Below are positions 49,206-64,000 of a stretch of 64,000 nucleotides of DNA, piece by piece; position 1 is the stretch's first letter; each line of letters begins with the position of its first letter. The notes beneath the pieces are model-generated. The model ran no database searches. It saw only the letters and a list, made by a program, of their open reading frames with translations, and had not been told where the DNA came from. Source of the DNA: Adineta steineri. Lineage: Eukaryota; Rotifera; Eurotatoria; Adinetida; Adinetidae. The position numbers and the translations under genes are program-made. The stretch lies in the NCBI GenBank assembly GCA_905250115.1, contig CAJNOI010000048.1, forward strand, positions 520,745-584,744, given 5' to 3'.

Positions 49206-50539
49206 CTACATCAGCATACACATTCGTTTTCCACTACGTTTTCCACTTTGACCACGACCATCTTTTATTGAAGATTTATTTCCACCACCACTTGTACCAT
49301 TACCATTTTTATTCTTTCGACCTTTACGATCTTTACGTGTACGTTCCTTCTATAAGACAATAAAACTTTTTTATTTCTTAAAACATTAAATAGTTTCTAT
49401 ATTTACATATTTTCTTATTTCTCGTACAAGTGTATAGAATGCTTCTTCAACACCTTGTCGAGTTTTAGCTGATGTTTGTACAAATGGCATAGATAATGAT
49501 GATGCGAAGTCTTTTGCATATGATAAATCAATTGTACGTGTTGGTAAATCAATTTTATTTCCCACCACTAGAATTTTGATTTGAAAATTTACTTAAATTA
49601 ATATTCGTTATGTATACTTACAAACCATCGGAATATCGTCTGCATCTTTAACACGTTTTATCTAAATAAATAGACGAAAAAAAAATGATTTCATTTTATA
49701 ATTTTTAATACGATCAAAAAAAATCAGAATTATATTTTCGTTAAAAAGAAAAGCAAATCATGTTTTAGCTCAATTATTGATGCGTTAAAAGCTGTTAATA
49801 CATAACAATTACTATTCGTTATATTGATTGTTTCAAATGTAAATTTCTATATCAGATTAGATCTAATTTCTAAAAATATATCTAAATGATTCCTATTTTG
49901 AGTTAAACGTTCCCTTATTTATAAATAATAAAATATAAATTTTCACCTGTTCACGATATTGTTTTATTTCTTCGAATGATTTTGCACTATTAACGGCGAA
50001 TACACATAGAAAACCTTCACCTCCACGCATATATTGATCACGCATAGCACTAATAAAATTGAACAAAATTATAAATACTTTTTTTCTATTGCGTAATCAA
50101 ACCTATATTCTTCTTGACCAGCTGTATCCTACAAATATAAATAGATAAATAAATTTATGTCAAAAATATCTATTTTTACATACGAGAATATCAAGTAAAC
50201 ATGTTTCACCATCAACAACAGCTTGTTTTCGATATGAATCCTCTAAATACAATATAAAAATAAAATGAAATAAAATATAAATAAATTTTGCTACCAATTG
50301 TTGGATCATATTCATCAATAAAACTATAAAAATAGAATATATATATATATATTTCTTCTAATATTAAAATGAACATACTGATTTTGAATCAATTGAATTG
50401 TCAACGCACTTTTGCCCACGCCGCCAGCTTTTATTATAGAAGAAAAAAAACAAAAACAACAATAAATAAATAACTTATTTATTTTTATTATTTATTAAAT
50501 AAATTTACCACCGACGACGACGAGCTTATATTCGGTCAT
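49206..50539 (-). CDS. RAS: Ras small GTPase (K/H-Ras orthologue)
   Basis: About nine short exons; ATG at 50539-50537 ([11 protein letters not shown]|...), TAG at 49208-49206. Membrane-bound molecular switch in growth-factor signalling. The joined start reads [20 protein letters not shown], so residues 12 and 13 are the normal Gly. Switch I is [18 protein letters not shown], switch [17 protein letters not shown] (Gln61 normal), G4 GNKIDL, G5 [16 protein letters not shown]. The C-terminal tail is longer and more basic than in mammals (about 47 residues, rich in Lys, Arg, Gly, Ser, Asn) and ends CMLM, a CaaX box with Met, which favours farnesylation. A 265-bp intron lies near 49684-49945. Confidence 0.96.
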
Positions 50540-51874
50540 GACCTGTCTTCGTATATGTTTTGTTGTCTTTTTTTTTCACAAGATAAAGCAAGTAACGAAC
50601 AGAATAGTGTATATAAATGAACACAAGATTGATTGCAATCTGTGTATAACGAGAGAAAGAACGAGAATAAAAAAAAAACGAGAGGATGTACTAACACACT
50701 TCGGCTTCCCGGAAGAATGAAAAGAAAACGATAGATACGTGTATGTAACAGCAGGAAACTATTTTTTGAACAGATGCGCTACTAGCATTGAGTTGTATAT
50801 AAAATAGAATGTAGTACTTTCATTATATTGGACTATAGTATTAACATGTCAAAGTAAAGAAAACGATAGATGTCACTCGATGATATTGTATATGTTGATA
50901 GTACATTTAGATTATGCGTATACGATATAGATCATCATTTTGAGACAAGAGGATTTGGTATAAATAAATTATGACTTACTTAAACACAGAACATGATTAT
51001 TTTCAGAAAAAACATTAATTAATTCTAGTCAAAGATTATTAGCTTTATTCATATAATGAATAACTATATCTTTATTGTCATGCAATTAGATAATAGTTCA
51101 TATTCAAACAGACTACAGGTCATTAAGTTAGATATAAAAAGATGAAGATAATCATAAAAATGATTGTCATGTGTTGATAGAAAATCACAAGACTTGAAAA
51201 TAAATTACTTTTTTTTGCCGCTGCTACTCTTATCTTTTATTAAAATCTTTTTCTTTTCTTTCTACTAAAAATAAAACTTTCAAGATTGCCATTAAAAATG
51301 AGTCTGTATACTTGAGTAGAAAATAGCTTCCAATTTATCAACATTAACATATCCAATTAGTTTTTATTTGATACTCTTATTTCTATAATGCAAAATATAC
51401 TTAGTTAACTTCTCAAATGAGATAACCGATTGTGCTTTTGATCTGTAAAATGATTAATGTAATATGTCATTTAAATACTAATAATAAAGATAATAGAGCA
51501 GTAAATTATTCAAATTATCACTTAACTATAAGTGAAAAGAGTTTTTTCTATATACTATTTTTAAAAATTTATTTCTTTTTAATTGAAATTTCATAATAGA
51601 AAAACTTAAGAACAATTACTAAAATATAAATCCGGTAAGAGAATATCATTTTTTCATAAACGGAAGTAACATTCGGTAAATTATATCTTTAGGCAAGTTC
51701 TTATTATTCAATATTAGACTAAATATATAGTCTGTCATTCCTTCGAGCTAATGTTCTTAAAATCTATATCAAATAAACAAATATTTTCATAATTGTGTAA
51801 TTAGAAAAGATCAAACTGTTATATATTTATGAAATCAGGTAAAATAATAAGATGAAGAAAAATGTTCTATAAAA
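50540..51874. other. Non-coding interval RAS-aminopeptidase
   Basis: About 1.3 kb between two minus-strand genes; AT-rich with no coding signal in either strand. It should contain the RAS promoter and the aminopeptidase 3' UTR. No repeats of note. Confidence 0.55.
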
Positions 51875-54079
51875 TTAAAAAACTCGATCAGCAATGAACA
51901 TTTGACAAAGTGCTGGAATTGGTCGACCAGTTGGTGAATGAGGTAATTCACCACCACTACCAGCAATATCAAGATGTGTATAACGTAATGGTTTTTCTGA
52001 ATTACGACCATGTTTATCTAAACCGGATACACGAGCAAGAAATGCTGCTGGAAATTGATGACCACGAGCTGTTGCACTACTACCTTGATTATTGCATTGA
52101 AGTACATCAGCAACTTCACCTTGATCAGCAATAAATGCAAAATCCTTAATAAATAAAAAATAAGATAAAAGATGAATCAAATAATAAAACAAACCTCTCG
52201 TCGGACAGTTGAAATTTCAAAAGGATCTCCAACTTCATCACCAGCTGCTTGAAGTTTGTGTGCTGTTTCATTATCTCGTGCTGGACCATTATCAAGAGCT
52301 GCCTAAAATTGAAAATAAATTCTTTATTTTTCATGTTATTAAGAATAAAATTACTGTATAATTTGTTCCATAAGCTCGAATAACATGTCCGGTAAGCGTA
52401 GCCATAGTAAATAAATGTGGATTAACTTCTTTCAATGCTAATTCTTTAATATAACATAAAGGATCAGCCATAACCATGCGACCTTAAATCGATATAAATA
52501 GAGAGCGTAATGATAATTAAAAGTATCTTTTCTTAATAATTTACCTTCAGCATCAGTATTTCCAACTCGAACACGTACACCACCTCGTGATGTTATAATT
52601 TCATCTGCAGTGTATCCTTCTTCACCGCAATTATTACGTGCTACAGCTAAAACACCAATAGCTTTAAATTGTTTTGGTTTTAATTCAGAAAGAACTTTAA
52701 AAAAACCAGTCACATTAGCAGCACCACATTTGTCATATGACATACCAGCCTAAGAAATCAAAGATTAAAATTTTATTAAAGACTAAAAAAACAATTTAAT
52801 CTTACCATAATACCACCGGCTATACAAAAAATTAAAAAAAATAATATAGGATTTAATTATAAAATATCAATTTCATATACCTTTAATATCAAGACCACCG
52901 GTATCGAACGTAATACCTTTACCAACAAGTAATGCAGTTGTATTGATTTCACCTTCACCTTTATATTCAAGAAAGATCAAACGACCATGATGACGATCAA
53001 CACCTAAAGGATACTTAATTCAGTACTTAATATTTAAATATGTTTTTTTTATAACTTACAAGTTGAAGCTCGATTAACAGCAGCAAATAATGGAAAGTCT
53101 TTTTCAAATTCTTTCTTATCTTTGATAATATCTACCTAAAATAATCAAATATATTTATTAAGTAAAGTTATATGGAAAAAAAACTTGATTATTTACTTTA
53201 ATACCAGATGATTTGCCAAATAATTCTTGAACATATTCAGCAACACGTGGCGGTGCCATACGTTCTGGATCAGCTCCACCAATATCTCGGCCAACAGCAC
53301 GTCCCAATTCAACAGCTCGTGCATAATCAATTAATTTTTGACCACAACCATCATCGGCTGGTTTTTGACCAATAAAGAAACCTAATTTATCAGCTTTAGT
53401 TCTACGTTCAGGAACATCTTCTCGAATTTGTAATGGCTATAAAAAAAAATTCTTTATCATAATGAAATTTTCTTCTTTATTCCTCTTACCACATATGTTG
53501 CTTCAAGTGCTGCAAGTAATGTAACAAGATTTGCTTGTCGGTAAGTTTTTGAACCAAAACATGCAAGAACAGGAGATCTTGAACCAACTCCTAATGCTTT
53601 TTTCACACCGGCTAATGCAGCATCAGAAAATCGACGTACATCATCATGATCTCGATCAACTGCACCTGTTGGTGAATATATCTAGATAGCAAATATTTAT
53701 TTAATTCTTTTCTCTTTTTTTTTCAAGTATATATCTTACGATGCGTTTGCCTGGAGCGTTATCATTGAGAAAAAATGTAACATCATTATTAAAATCAGTA
53801 TGTAACTAAAATTGATATTATATTTTTTTAAAAGAAAAATATTTTTATATTTTATTTTTACTTGTCTGAATGATTCAAGACCTTTGGCTACTGAATTATC
53901 AAGAAATTCTGTAGTTTCATCTAAACATGTAGTAACGACAACCAAAGCATCATAATCTGTTAATGATGAAAGATTTTTCACTAAATTAACATCACTAGAG
54001 AAAAAAAAGATCAATAAAATTTTAGATAATTATTTTCATTTTTTACGTACACAACAGTTGGTAGTTGAAGAGGAGCCAT
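51875..54079 (-). CDS. Leucyl aminopeptidase, M17 family
   Basis: ATG at 54079-54077 (MAPLQLPTVV), TAA at 51877-51875; about ten exons. M17 enzymes remove N-terminal residues with two metal ions in a hexameric cytosolic enzyme. The catalytic domain shows all expected residues: the GKGITFDTGGLDIKAG block (metal-binding Lys and Asp, catalytic Lys), MSYDKCGAANVTGFF (metal Asp), and the signature NTDAEGRMVMADPL (Asp, Glu and catalytic Arg) joined over the intron at about 52480-52545. The C-terminus HLDIAGSGGELPHSPTGRPI is typical of the animal subgroup related to C. elegans W07G4.4 and NPEPL1, as I recall them, and less of LAP3. The N-terminal regulatory domain (DYDALVVVTTCLDETTEFLD) is present. 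Next upstream gene is MUL1, about 535 bp away. Confidence 0.92.
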
Positions 54080-54613
54080 AGTCAAAAAGCTCGTTTACAA
54101 CCTTCAATGCAAATAGTCAAATGCAAACGAAGTTACATTTGTCTATTTCTATTTATATCAATACAAAGAGAAGAAGAACGAAAAAGAAAAGTACGAATAA
54201 ACCAATGTGGTCCTCGCGCTTGTAGCTATATTTTAATTCTTTTGGTAAATAAATGGTTCACAGGTCACCATACTAGCGTTTTTCTTTATCACTGAAAGTT
54301 GTTATCTTCATCATTATCGAGCATTAAAACCAAGAAGAGATAAACTGATGTATGACAAAACATTATTTAAAAAAAAAGAATGTATCATTTTCTTTGCACA
54401 TTTCAAATCAAAATACTTTTATTTATTAATCATACATCCATTAAATTCAACAATGTTTATCATCTCGTTTAAATAAATACAAACCAGTTTATATCTCATA
54501 TAAATATATAAACACATGATTATATTTTGTAAACAAAAAAAAAGAAACATATATACCTAGGTGAACACGTATTATAAAAAAAACACACTGATATGTAGAA
54601 AAAGAAATCAATT
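54080..54613. other. Non-coding interval aminopeptidase-MUL1
   Basis: About 530 bp. Plus-strand frame at 54065-54295 has no family character. No clear repeat or RNA gene. Confidence 0.5.
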
Positions 54614-56205
54614 CTAGGGTAAAAAAACACGTTGATATTCTTCAATAGGCGTTCGGCAGAGTGGACATAGTTCTTCTCCACGACTTCTTGATTGTAATGT
54701 TTGTGCACATGAATGACATAAACCTAAGTGTGAACATGGTTGAAGACTATAGATAATTTCATTTTCTAAACAAATAATACATCGAAGTCGAGTATTCGTA
54801 TTATTATGATCGATTTCATGGGTATGATTTTGAGGTAAAGTGTCAGGTAATCGATTTGTTCTTGGTCGTCGTCGTTGTTGATAGCGATAATATTTATATA
54901 ATAAATAAGTAGTTGTACCAATAGCAGCAATACCAAAACATATACTTAGAATTCGTGCTATAGAAGAACTATCACGATATTCTGCAATAATTTCAGAACG
55001 AGATGATCGTGTTAGTATTCCACCCCATTGTTCATGTGGAACAAGACACCATACGCCATTAGATTGTTTTTCAAGATGACCAACAGCAGTTAATGGTGTA
55101 TCAAACAATAACATTTGTTCTTGTGTTTCAATTCCTAGTCAAAAATAATTATTTTATTAATTAAAAACAGATAAGATCCTTTGTTTCGTTTTTGTTACCT
55201 GTTGATAAATCTCCAAGAAATGTATCAACAATTTTTTGAATAGAAGAACTTGAATTAGGTTCAAATTTAAGATGAGTTACATCTAAATGATCTTCAATTG
55301 AATTGAATGCTAATGGTTTATCAACACGAACATAATTTCCTGTTTGTGAAACAAGTCGAAATGGTACATAACGTGTTACTTCACTAATTGTTTTATTTGT
55401 TTCAGCCCTTTGTTAGAGAAGAACAGATTTTATTTTGATGAATTTTAATTTTAAATTTTACCAAATACTACGAAATTTTTCAAGTTTTTTTTCACGTATG
55501 GTTAAACGTTGAATAACACCTAAACAATGTGGAAGAAATTGAGATTGTAATACTGAATTTGATTTTGTATCATTTGCTCGAACTAATCCATGTACAACTG
55601 CATAATCAACAGATGTATTCAATTTTGAAAAATGTTTTAAATCATTTATATCAATATCAGGTGCTACCTAAAACATTTTAGTAATTCAGTAAATTATCAA
55701 TAATTTAAATTTATGGTTTCTAATATTACATTTTCAGTTCATGAAAAAGTAATATCATGTATTAAATAAAATATTTATACGATAATATAAATGTAGGTCA
55801 TGCTAAACTTTCGGTTTTAATTTATTAATCTGAAAGAATTATGCGAATAGAACTGATGATTAACCAAAAAAAGCTAACATTGATTGATTAAATCACTTGA
55901 AAGGCGAATATTTAATATAACCGTACGAATGATGAATTCTCATGCAACCTTATCACATGGAATAATTCTATCTCTGCCAGAAAAAGTGTAGAAAAGGTAT
56001 CTTTATCTCTACAATACTTTTCATATGTTAAAAATTAAATTTGTTTCTATATATATAATATTAATAAATCATCTGTTTGAAGTTTGAATGAAGATATTTC
56101 TACCTCAAGAACAGCCAAAAATTTATCATCAGCTTTCCACCATCTATAAAATCCGTAAGATATACCAAGTTCACCAATAACCCAAAGCCAATTCCAATCA
56201 ATCAT
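54614..56205 (-). CDS. MUL1: MUL1-like mitochondrial RING E3 ligase (MAPL/MULAN)
   Basis: ATG at 56205-56203 (MIDWNWLWVIGELGISYGFY), TAG at 54616-54614; four exons, with a 430-bp first intron (about 55668-56103). MUL1 spans the outer mitochondrial membrane and attaches ubiquitin or SUMO. An N-terminal hydrophobic segment is followed by the GIDE/BAM intermembrane domain (VDYAVVHGLVRANDTKS, RYVPFRLVSQTGNYVRVDKP, HLKFEPNSSSSIQKI), a second membrane segment (ILSICFGIAAIGTTTYLLY) with a basic stop (QQRRRPRTNR), and a C-terminal C3HC4 RING: CIICLENEIIYSLQPCSHLG, CHSCAQTL, CPLCRTPIEEYQRVF. All zinc ligands are visible. A splice acceptor (TTGTTGCAG) lies 3 bp before the ATG, and WDR46 ends 117 bp upstream on the same strand. 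Confidence 0.93.
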
Positions 56206-56322
56206 TGTCTGCAACAAATACAGAAAAAAATACGAGAAATGAATTTGTTTTATTTAACCAAACAATATAACTGTGTTGTTTAATATTTATTCAAAACAAA
56301 TAACAGAAAACAAAAAAATATA

Positions 56323-58444
56323 TTAGTTTTTGGTTTTTTTACGTTTTAATTTTTGTTGTTGAAGATATTCTTTAAGTTTTGCATCACGTATTTGAGTTTT
56401 ACGTGCAAGTCTTTTACCAATTTTTCCTTTTTTCTTATCAGCTTGAACAATTAATTCTTTTGGTTTAACAAAATTATAATTATTTCTTTTTTCTTCTTGT
56501 TTTCGAACAAATGCTTTTCGATCAACTTCACCTAATACTGAATTATCCAAAGTAATCATATCTGGTTGAATCTAAATTTAATAAAATAAAACAAAAAGAG
56601 AACTTATTGTAAAGAAAAAATAACGGATTATTTTACTTTATCGAGTAATTGTTTAACTTCAGCTTGTTTTCGTTGTTTCTTAGTTTGATATGGATTTGCT
56701 TCTAATGCATCAAAATTTGGTTCACCAGCACCAGGAACAAGTAATGAAATAAATCCACGATCATGTCCAACACCTAACACATCTTCATAAGGACAAAAAG
56801 CTACTGATGAAGCAGATGAACCATTTGGACATCGATGAAGTAGATAACGAGGTAATTCATTTGATGTAGATTCTTCATCATACAGATCCTTGTAAATCTA
56901 TAGAAATATAGAAAATATTGATTATTGTTTAAAAATGTAAAGAGAAATGAATATAGGTTGTTGTATTTTTGTTGAGTATCAATATATTTTGAGCTGTTAG
57001 AGATTCATACTATTTGAATTTATTACAGACAATTGAAAAACCTTAGAATTAGTTCAGATTCTGATGAATTACTACGTTTTTCCATCTATAATAATAAATA
57101 TTATCGACTCAATGTAAGATTTAGAAGCACGAGAACTATTATAATATTTCTAATCAGTGTATCTATCTCAATCCTAATGAGAAAGTCAGAAATTATGTTT
57201 AAAAAATATGTAGCTCATAGCAGATAAGATGATTACCTCTACAACATCTCTATAACTTGCTGCTAAAAGTTTTTTCTGACTAAAAGCTAATGTTGATGCA
57301 CCATTTGATGATGTACGATATTCTTTTAAACATTGATAATTTCTTAAATCCCAAATTTTCAATTTTGCATCGACACCACTTGTTGCCATATAACTAAAGA
57401 AGAAAAGTTTTTCAAAGAAAAACGAAATAAATTTTTTTCGTACGTTCCTGTTTGATCAATTGTTACTGATCGTATTGTTGATTTATGTGCAAGCATTTTA
57501 ACTAATGGTTCACGTTGATTTGGTGACCAAAATGTTAGAACACCACCAGCATGACCAAGACCAATAAGTGCATTCGAAGGATTTTGACACATAATTGATG
57601 TACCACATTTACCATTACCATTAGCTATTCTTGTATTATAGGAAGCAACTTTTTTTCCAATAGATACATCTATATATGATAAATATCCTGCTTCATTCTA
57701 AAAGAAAATTTGTATGAATTTGTTTATAAGTAAATTATTATTTACTGTAGCAGCAAGTAAGAAATGGTAAGGAAGAAATTCCAAATGTAATGAACGATCA
57801 AGTACTTTAAGACAATGAACTTCAATACCTTGATTATCATAAATATAAGTCCATTGTCGTTGTGCAACAGCATACATTGTTTCAATATGTAACCATCTAC
57901 AAGAATAATATTAATATTTGAAATTATTTATTTAAATATCTTACTTTACGTCGTTGACTTGTTCCATAACATTCATTTCACAATGTAATTTTTTTGTTTG
58001 CCAATCAAATGCAGCTATATGACCTTTTCGACCACCTAATAATAAATGTCTAGAAATAAAAAAAAACAAATATTCAGTACTTTAATATTCTATCAAATAC
58101 TAACCGTCCATTTCGTGTATAATCAATATGATAAGAACCATATAATGGAAGTTCAAGATCAAAACGTTTTTGCGCACTGAATAGATCGACGGATGATTTA
58201 ATATCTGCTTGAGTTAAATCAACTACACGTTCTTCTTCTTCTTCATTATCATCTGCATCTGGAGCAATATAACTAAAAATAAGAATTAAATTCGGTACAA
58301 AAACAATTTCGTTTTTATTTTTTATTTATAATTTTACCCTTCTTCTTCAACATGTAAGATTTCTGAACGTGTTGTTTGACGAACAGCAAATTTTGATTTA
58401 CGTTCTTTAACATTAAGCCATTTTCTAGTACGACGTGTAGCCAT
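56323..58444 (-). CDS. WDR46: WDR46/UTP7, small-subunit processome WD protein
   Basis: ATG at 58444-58442 ([20 protein letters not shown]), stop at 56325-56323; about eight exons. UTP7/WDR46 acts in the nucleolus in 18S rRNA maturation. WD blades are visible: [95 protein letters not shown]. The family-defining BING4 C-terminal region follows: [20 protein letters not shown], then [17 protein letters not shown], and a Lys-rich nucleolar-type tail ([29 protein letters not shown]). First gene of a pair with MUL1. Confidence 0.95.
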
Positions 58445-61400
58445 TTTGAACAAAATCAAATAAAAGTTTGTCTAAAAACTAACTAAATCATAAATTACCA
58501 AGAGAGCAAGCAAGGGTATCGTGAGTCATTATTCGTTAAAAAGAATCAAGCAATCTAATCTTAATAGATAGATGGCACACATAAACAATCGTAGTATATT
58601 TCTTTATGAAATATATACTATGGTAAAATGTACGAAATGATCATTTATCAAGACTGATTTGTTATAAGTATTGATTGACTTATACTTGAAACTAGTCCGA
58701 CCGGTCTTCTTTTAATTTTTAAAAATTTTCGATCACATAAAAACTTGTTATTTTGCTCATTTTTACCGGTTACCATGATTTTAAATGGTGAAGAGATATG
58801 TGTCTGTTAGTTCCTAGTCAAAACCTTTTGAGAGAAATTTTCGTTTACTCATAATGTTAATACATGAAATGCATTGTTTTTATACTGCTAAAGACGAGAG
58901 TCTGAACCGACCAATCTGACCCAGTCTAAAAAAATCGAAACGATTCTGATTAATTGTTCTGAATGATGGCGAACTATACTCTTCTTACTTAAAAACCTAT
59001 AGAATATTTCGAAATGATGAGAGATATCGCAGTATTCAATACAAATTTCAGTTGCCTTCAAAATATTGCTTAGAATTAGTTGATTTATTCTAAAGAGAAA
59101 TAGGAAGTTGATATGATGAAGTTTAATTATTACAAGACACATCTACGCATAAATGTCATTTAAATTCATGTATCATGTATTTGTTTAAATAAGAACCAAA
59201 GGCTTATGTGAATATACTTAATATAATGAGTTTTCTTACATATTTTACTTGATACCGACTGTTTGACAAAAAAATTCACGGAAAAAACAAAAAAGAACCA
59301 TAGATGGCAACTTAAATCTTTCTACGCTTTTCGCTTAAATTGCGTTCATAAATTGATAAGATTTACATATATCGATTATTGAATCATCATTAGCATGGAG
59401 TCTAATTATTACTAATAGCTTAATACCATATTGGTTTCTTTGATAGACGTTTATTGATATTAAACCATCGAATTATATCTATCACATTGAGCCGAATAAA
59501 AGAAATAAACTATAATAAAGTCCATATTAGAAAAATAGAGAAACTGTTGAATGCAGTAGCAAGACACTAACTTTTGATTTCAGTTGCGTTCCAGAAGATT
59601 TAGTTGCGCATATCCAACTAATGACATAGTAAATATCATGCACATTGCAAATTTGTTGCCACACAGACGTGTTTTCCTGTAAATGAGTAAGTTATACATT
59701 ATTTCTTTGTCACGAAGTTTCATATAAATATTTTTCAACATTATTGAAATAAAACTGTTATTTGTGTGAGTAATCACTTTGGATATTTAATATTTAATTT
59801 ATATGTTACCGCACAGAATCAGATAAAACGCATCATCTTGTCATTTATTCCGTGTGTGACCAAAGTTGACAATCCAATACAAGTGAACCAGTATATCATT
59901 GACATTTATATTTTCACTAAAATCTAATAAATAAACGTTCCCAGAATAATTATTACAGACAACTAAAGCAAAATACTAACCCGGGAGAAAATGAAAATAA
60001 ATCAGAATAAAATTTATTGTCGTACGTTGAGTTTTTCATGAAAAGCAATAGCAGAACACTATTGATGATTGCGATATCATTATAATCGTTATATAAATAT
60101 AAGTGTGATGGTGAACCGGATATAATAGTTTTCAACTCTTGGTCATGCTTGTGCTAACACCTTCAAAATCATTAGAAGATATAAATAAGGTGACTGACGG
60201 TTTAATTACACTTTTCTGAATAAATTAAAATTTTTTGGTTTGGAATAAACCGTACGTTTTTTTACATCGATGATTGAAAATTTTCCAACGGACAAAAAAT
60301 ACTTTAAATGATACAAAGGTGTGTTCATTCCTAAGTTTATGTGGCATGCATTGTTTACTAACTATTACGAAAGTTGCTATGAAGTTCATAATATATTGGC
60401 TAATTTTCCATTACATGTAACGTTAAACAAATAGTAAATTTTTACAGATACAGATCTTATCGTTACAGTTACTTGATGCAAAAAACGAGACAATAAGATA
60501 AGTAGAGTGTGCTAATCAGAGAACACCGTGTTCAGTAATTAAAAATTCTGTCTGTTTTGATTTCATATTCTGCTGGTCATTATTATCTATATATTCTATG
60601 AATGAACTATACATTACTTAAATTTATACTTTATTTTTTCGTTTCTATAAAGATTCATCTATGTTTGATTTGCATATTATCTCTTTATGCACACGTGCAT
60701 AATATGTATATAATTCGGTCTAGATAACTTTGAACATAGAAAGAAGAAATCATTCATATTAGAGGCCCGAAAAGGCCGTCCAGTCTGTCTGATTGTAAAC
60801 GCTTCAATGAAAATGTTCATTTTTACCAAGAAAATACAGTTATAAAAAGATCTATCGAATAAATATTCCTGATGCTCGAGTATCGCACATTACTCATTAT
60901 CAGTCTGATTGAACATAATTCTGACTATAATGTACGTCATTCATTGATCGATATAATTTATTTATCTATTTAGCTAAATTGAGATTCACTAATTTTGGTC
61001 GCCCATTGCTATTTTCTATATAAATTGTTCATGGATGCTGGCTATAACTTGTTCCATATTTCTGTTCTCGTAAAACGTCCACTCTTACAAACTGGTCTTC
61101 AGCACTAGTGCATACTTCCAACTTTTAATACTTTTATATATTTATTTTCTTAAAATGAGTAGCGAATTAAGCTAATGAATGTGGCTTGTAGACATCTAAT
61201 TTTGATTATCTAGATTTCTATATATATTATAAAGACATCGTTCAGTTTTTGTTTAAAAATTATCCTAATATTTATATGTAGAATAATATCTGATAACAAC
61301 AAGCAGGTCAGGTTGAGAAAAATGTATGGCATGCATAGAATAGACCTCTTTGAACTTTGACTTCATATTCTAATTATTGTATTCTATACCGTTGTTTTCA

Positions 61401-61651
61401 ATAAATGTTAATAGAATATATCAATAGCAATAATTATTTTAGTTTTATTACAAGACAACAAACATCAGACATTAGCACACGCAAGATTATGAATAATATA
61501 TATGTATAATTTTGCAATCATTTAGACACAAATTGAATATACAACAAAAAAAAACCAGATTTCAAGGAACACGAATAGGTTGCTATTTGCTTGTAGTCAT
61601 TAAGCGAAAGAAAAATCACAAACGAAGTAGCAGAAGGAAAAAAAAGTGGAT
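58445..61651. other. Non-coding interval WDR46-LIM gene
   Basis: About 3.2 kb between minus-strand genes: WDR46 promoter side and 3' side of the LIM gene. AT-rich. Open frames at 58888-59142, 59580-59777 and 59953-60135 show no family, no repeated motif and no good splice context. A small local palindromic patch (gaggcccgaaaaggccgtc) occurs at 60762-60780. No transposon ends or RNA genes recognised. Confidence 0.55.

Positions 61652-64000
<2,349 letters not shown>

Noticed and set aside
59580-60135. Minus-strand frames in the 3.2-kb interval as candidate genes
   Set aside because: No motif, no consistent splice joins and AT-driven residue content (Ile, Asn, Lys, Tyr).

Overview
This is eukaryotic nuclear DNA. 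It is very AT-rich, and most genes are broken by many small GT-AG introns (often 45-80 bp, some 300-900 bp). Codon use is AT-biased and all recognisable proteins are animal-type: myosin VI, SLC41, NHE-type SLC9, a PREP/PKNOX homeobox protein, Ras, FAF1, LAMTOR1, ERI1, TMEM230, MUL1, WDR46 and an EPLIN-like LIM protein. Several features point to a bdelloid rotifer or close relative: compact spacing, short tandem gene clusters with splice acceptors just upstream of the internal start codons, a probable laterally acquired cytosine deaminase, and TGTGGG-like motifs. This is inference; genus and species cannot be read from the window. There are two 100-N assembly gaps (25726-25825 and 37141-37240).

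Layout. 1-3.2 kb: a 26-bp tandem repeat, then an SLC41 magnesium transporter (-). 3.2-13.2 kb: myosin VI and SEC63 in tandem (+); SLC41 and MYO6 are head-to-head, 274 bp apart. 14.3-18.4 kb: an NHE2/3/5-type sodium/proton exchanger (+). 18.9-19.5 kb: a PLAC8 Cys-rich protein (-). 19.5-21.5 kb: non-coding, with a fold-back MITE-like hairpin. 21.5-22.1 kb: an intronless cytosine deaminase (+) of the fungal/bacterial type. 22.4-25.6 kb: an unrecognised beta-propeller protein and the C-terminal half of RECQL (-), with a MITE-like element in the last RECQL intron and gap 1 at its upstream side. 26.6-28.1 kb: PREP/PKNOX homeobox (-). 29.9-31.7 kb: ERI1 exonuclease (-). 31.7-36.1 kb: 4.4 kb with no convincing gene. 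36.1-39.7 kb: three unrecognised genes around gap 2. 40.1-58.4 kb: nine consecutive minus-strand genes: FAF1, a UAS-only FAF1 paralogue, LAMTOR1, a 54-aa Cys-rich protein, TMEM230, Ras, an M17 aminopeptidase, MUL1 and WDR46. 58.4-61.6 kb: non-coding. 61.7-64 kb: the 3' part of an EPLIN-like LIM gene (-).

Most genes are conserved housekeeping, trafficking or signalling genes, not members of one pathway. LAMTOR1, the UAS protein and FAF1 lie 137-162 bp apart on one strand. RECQL/propeller and WDR46/MUL1 are 95 and 117 bp apart. Each downstream gene has a pyrimidine-tract-plus-AG immediately before its ATG, which looks like operons resolved by spliced-leader trans-splicing. The strongest lateral-transfer candidate is the cytosine deaminase at 21504-22088. 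No tRNA, rRNA, CRISPR array or intact transposase/reverse transcriptase was seen.
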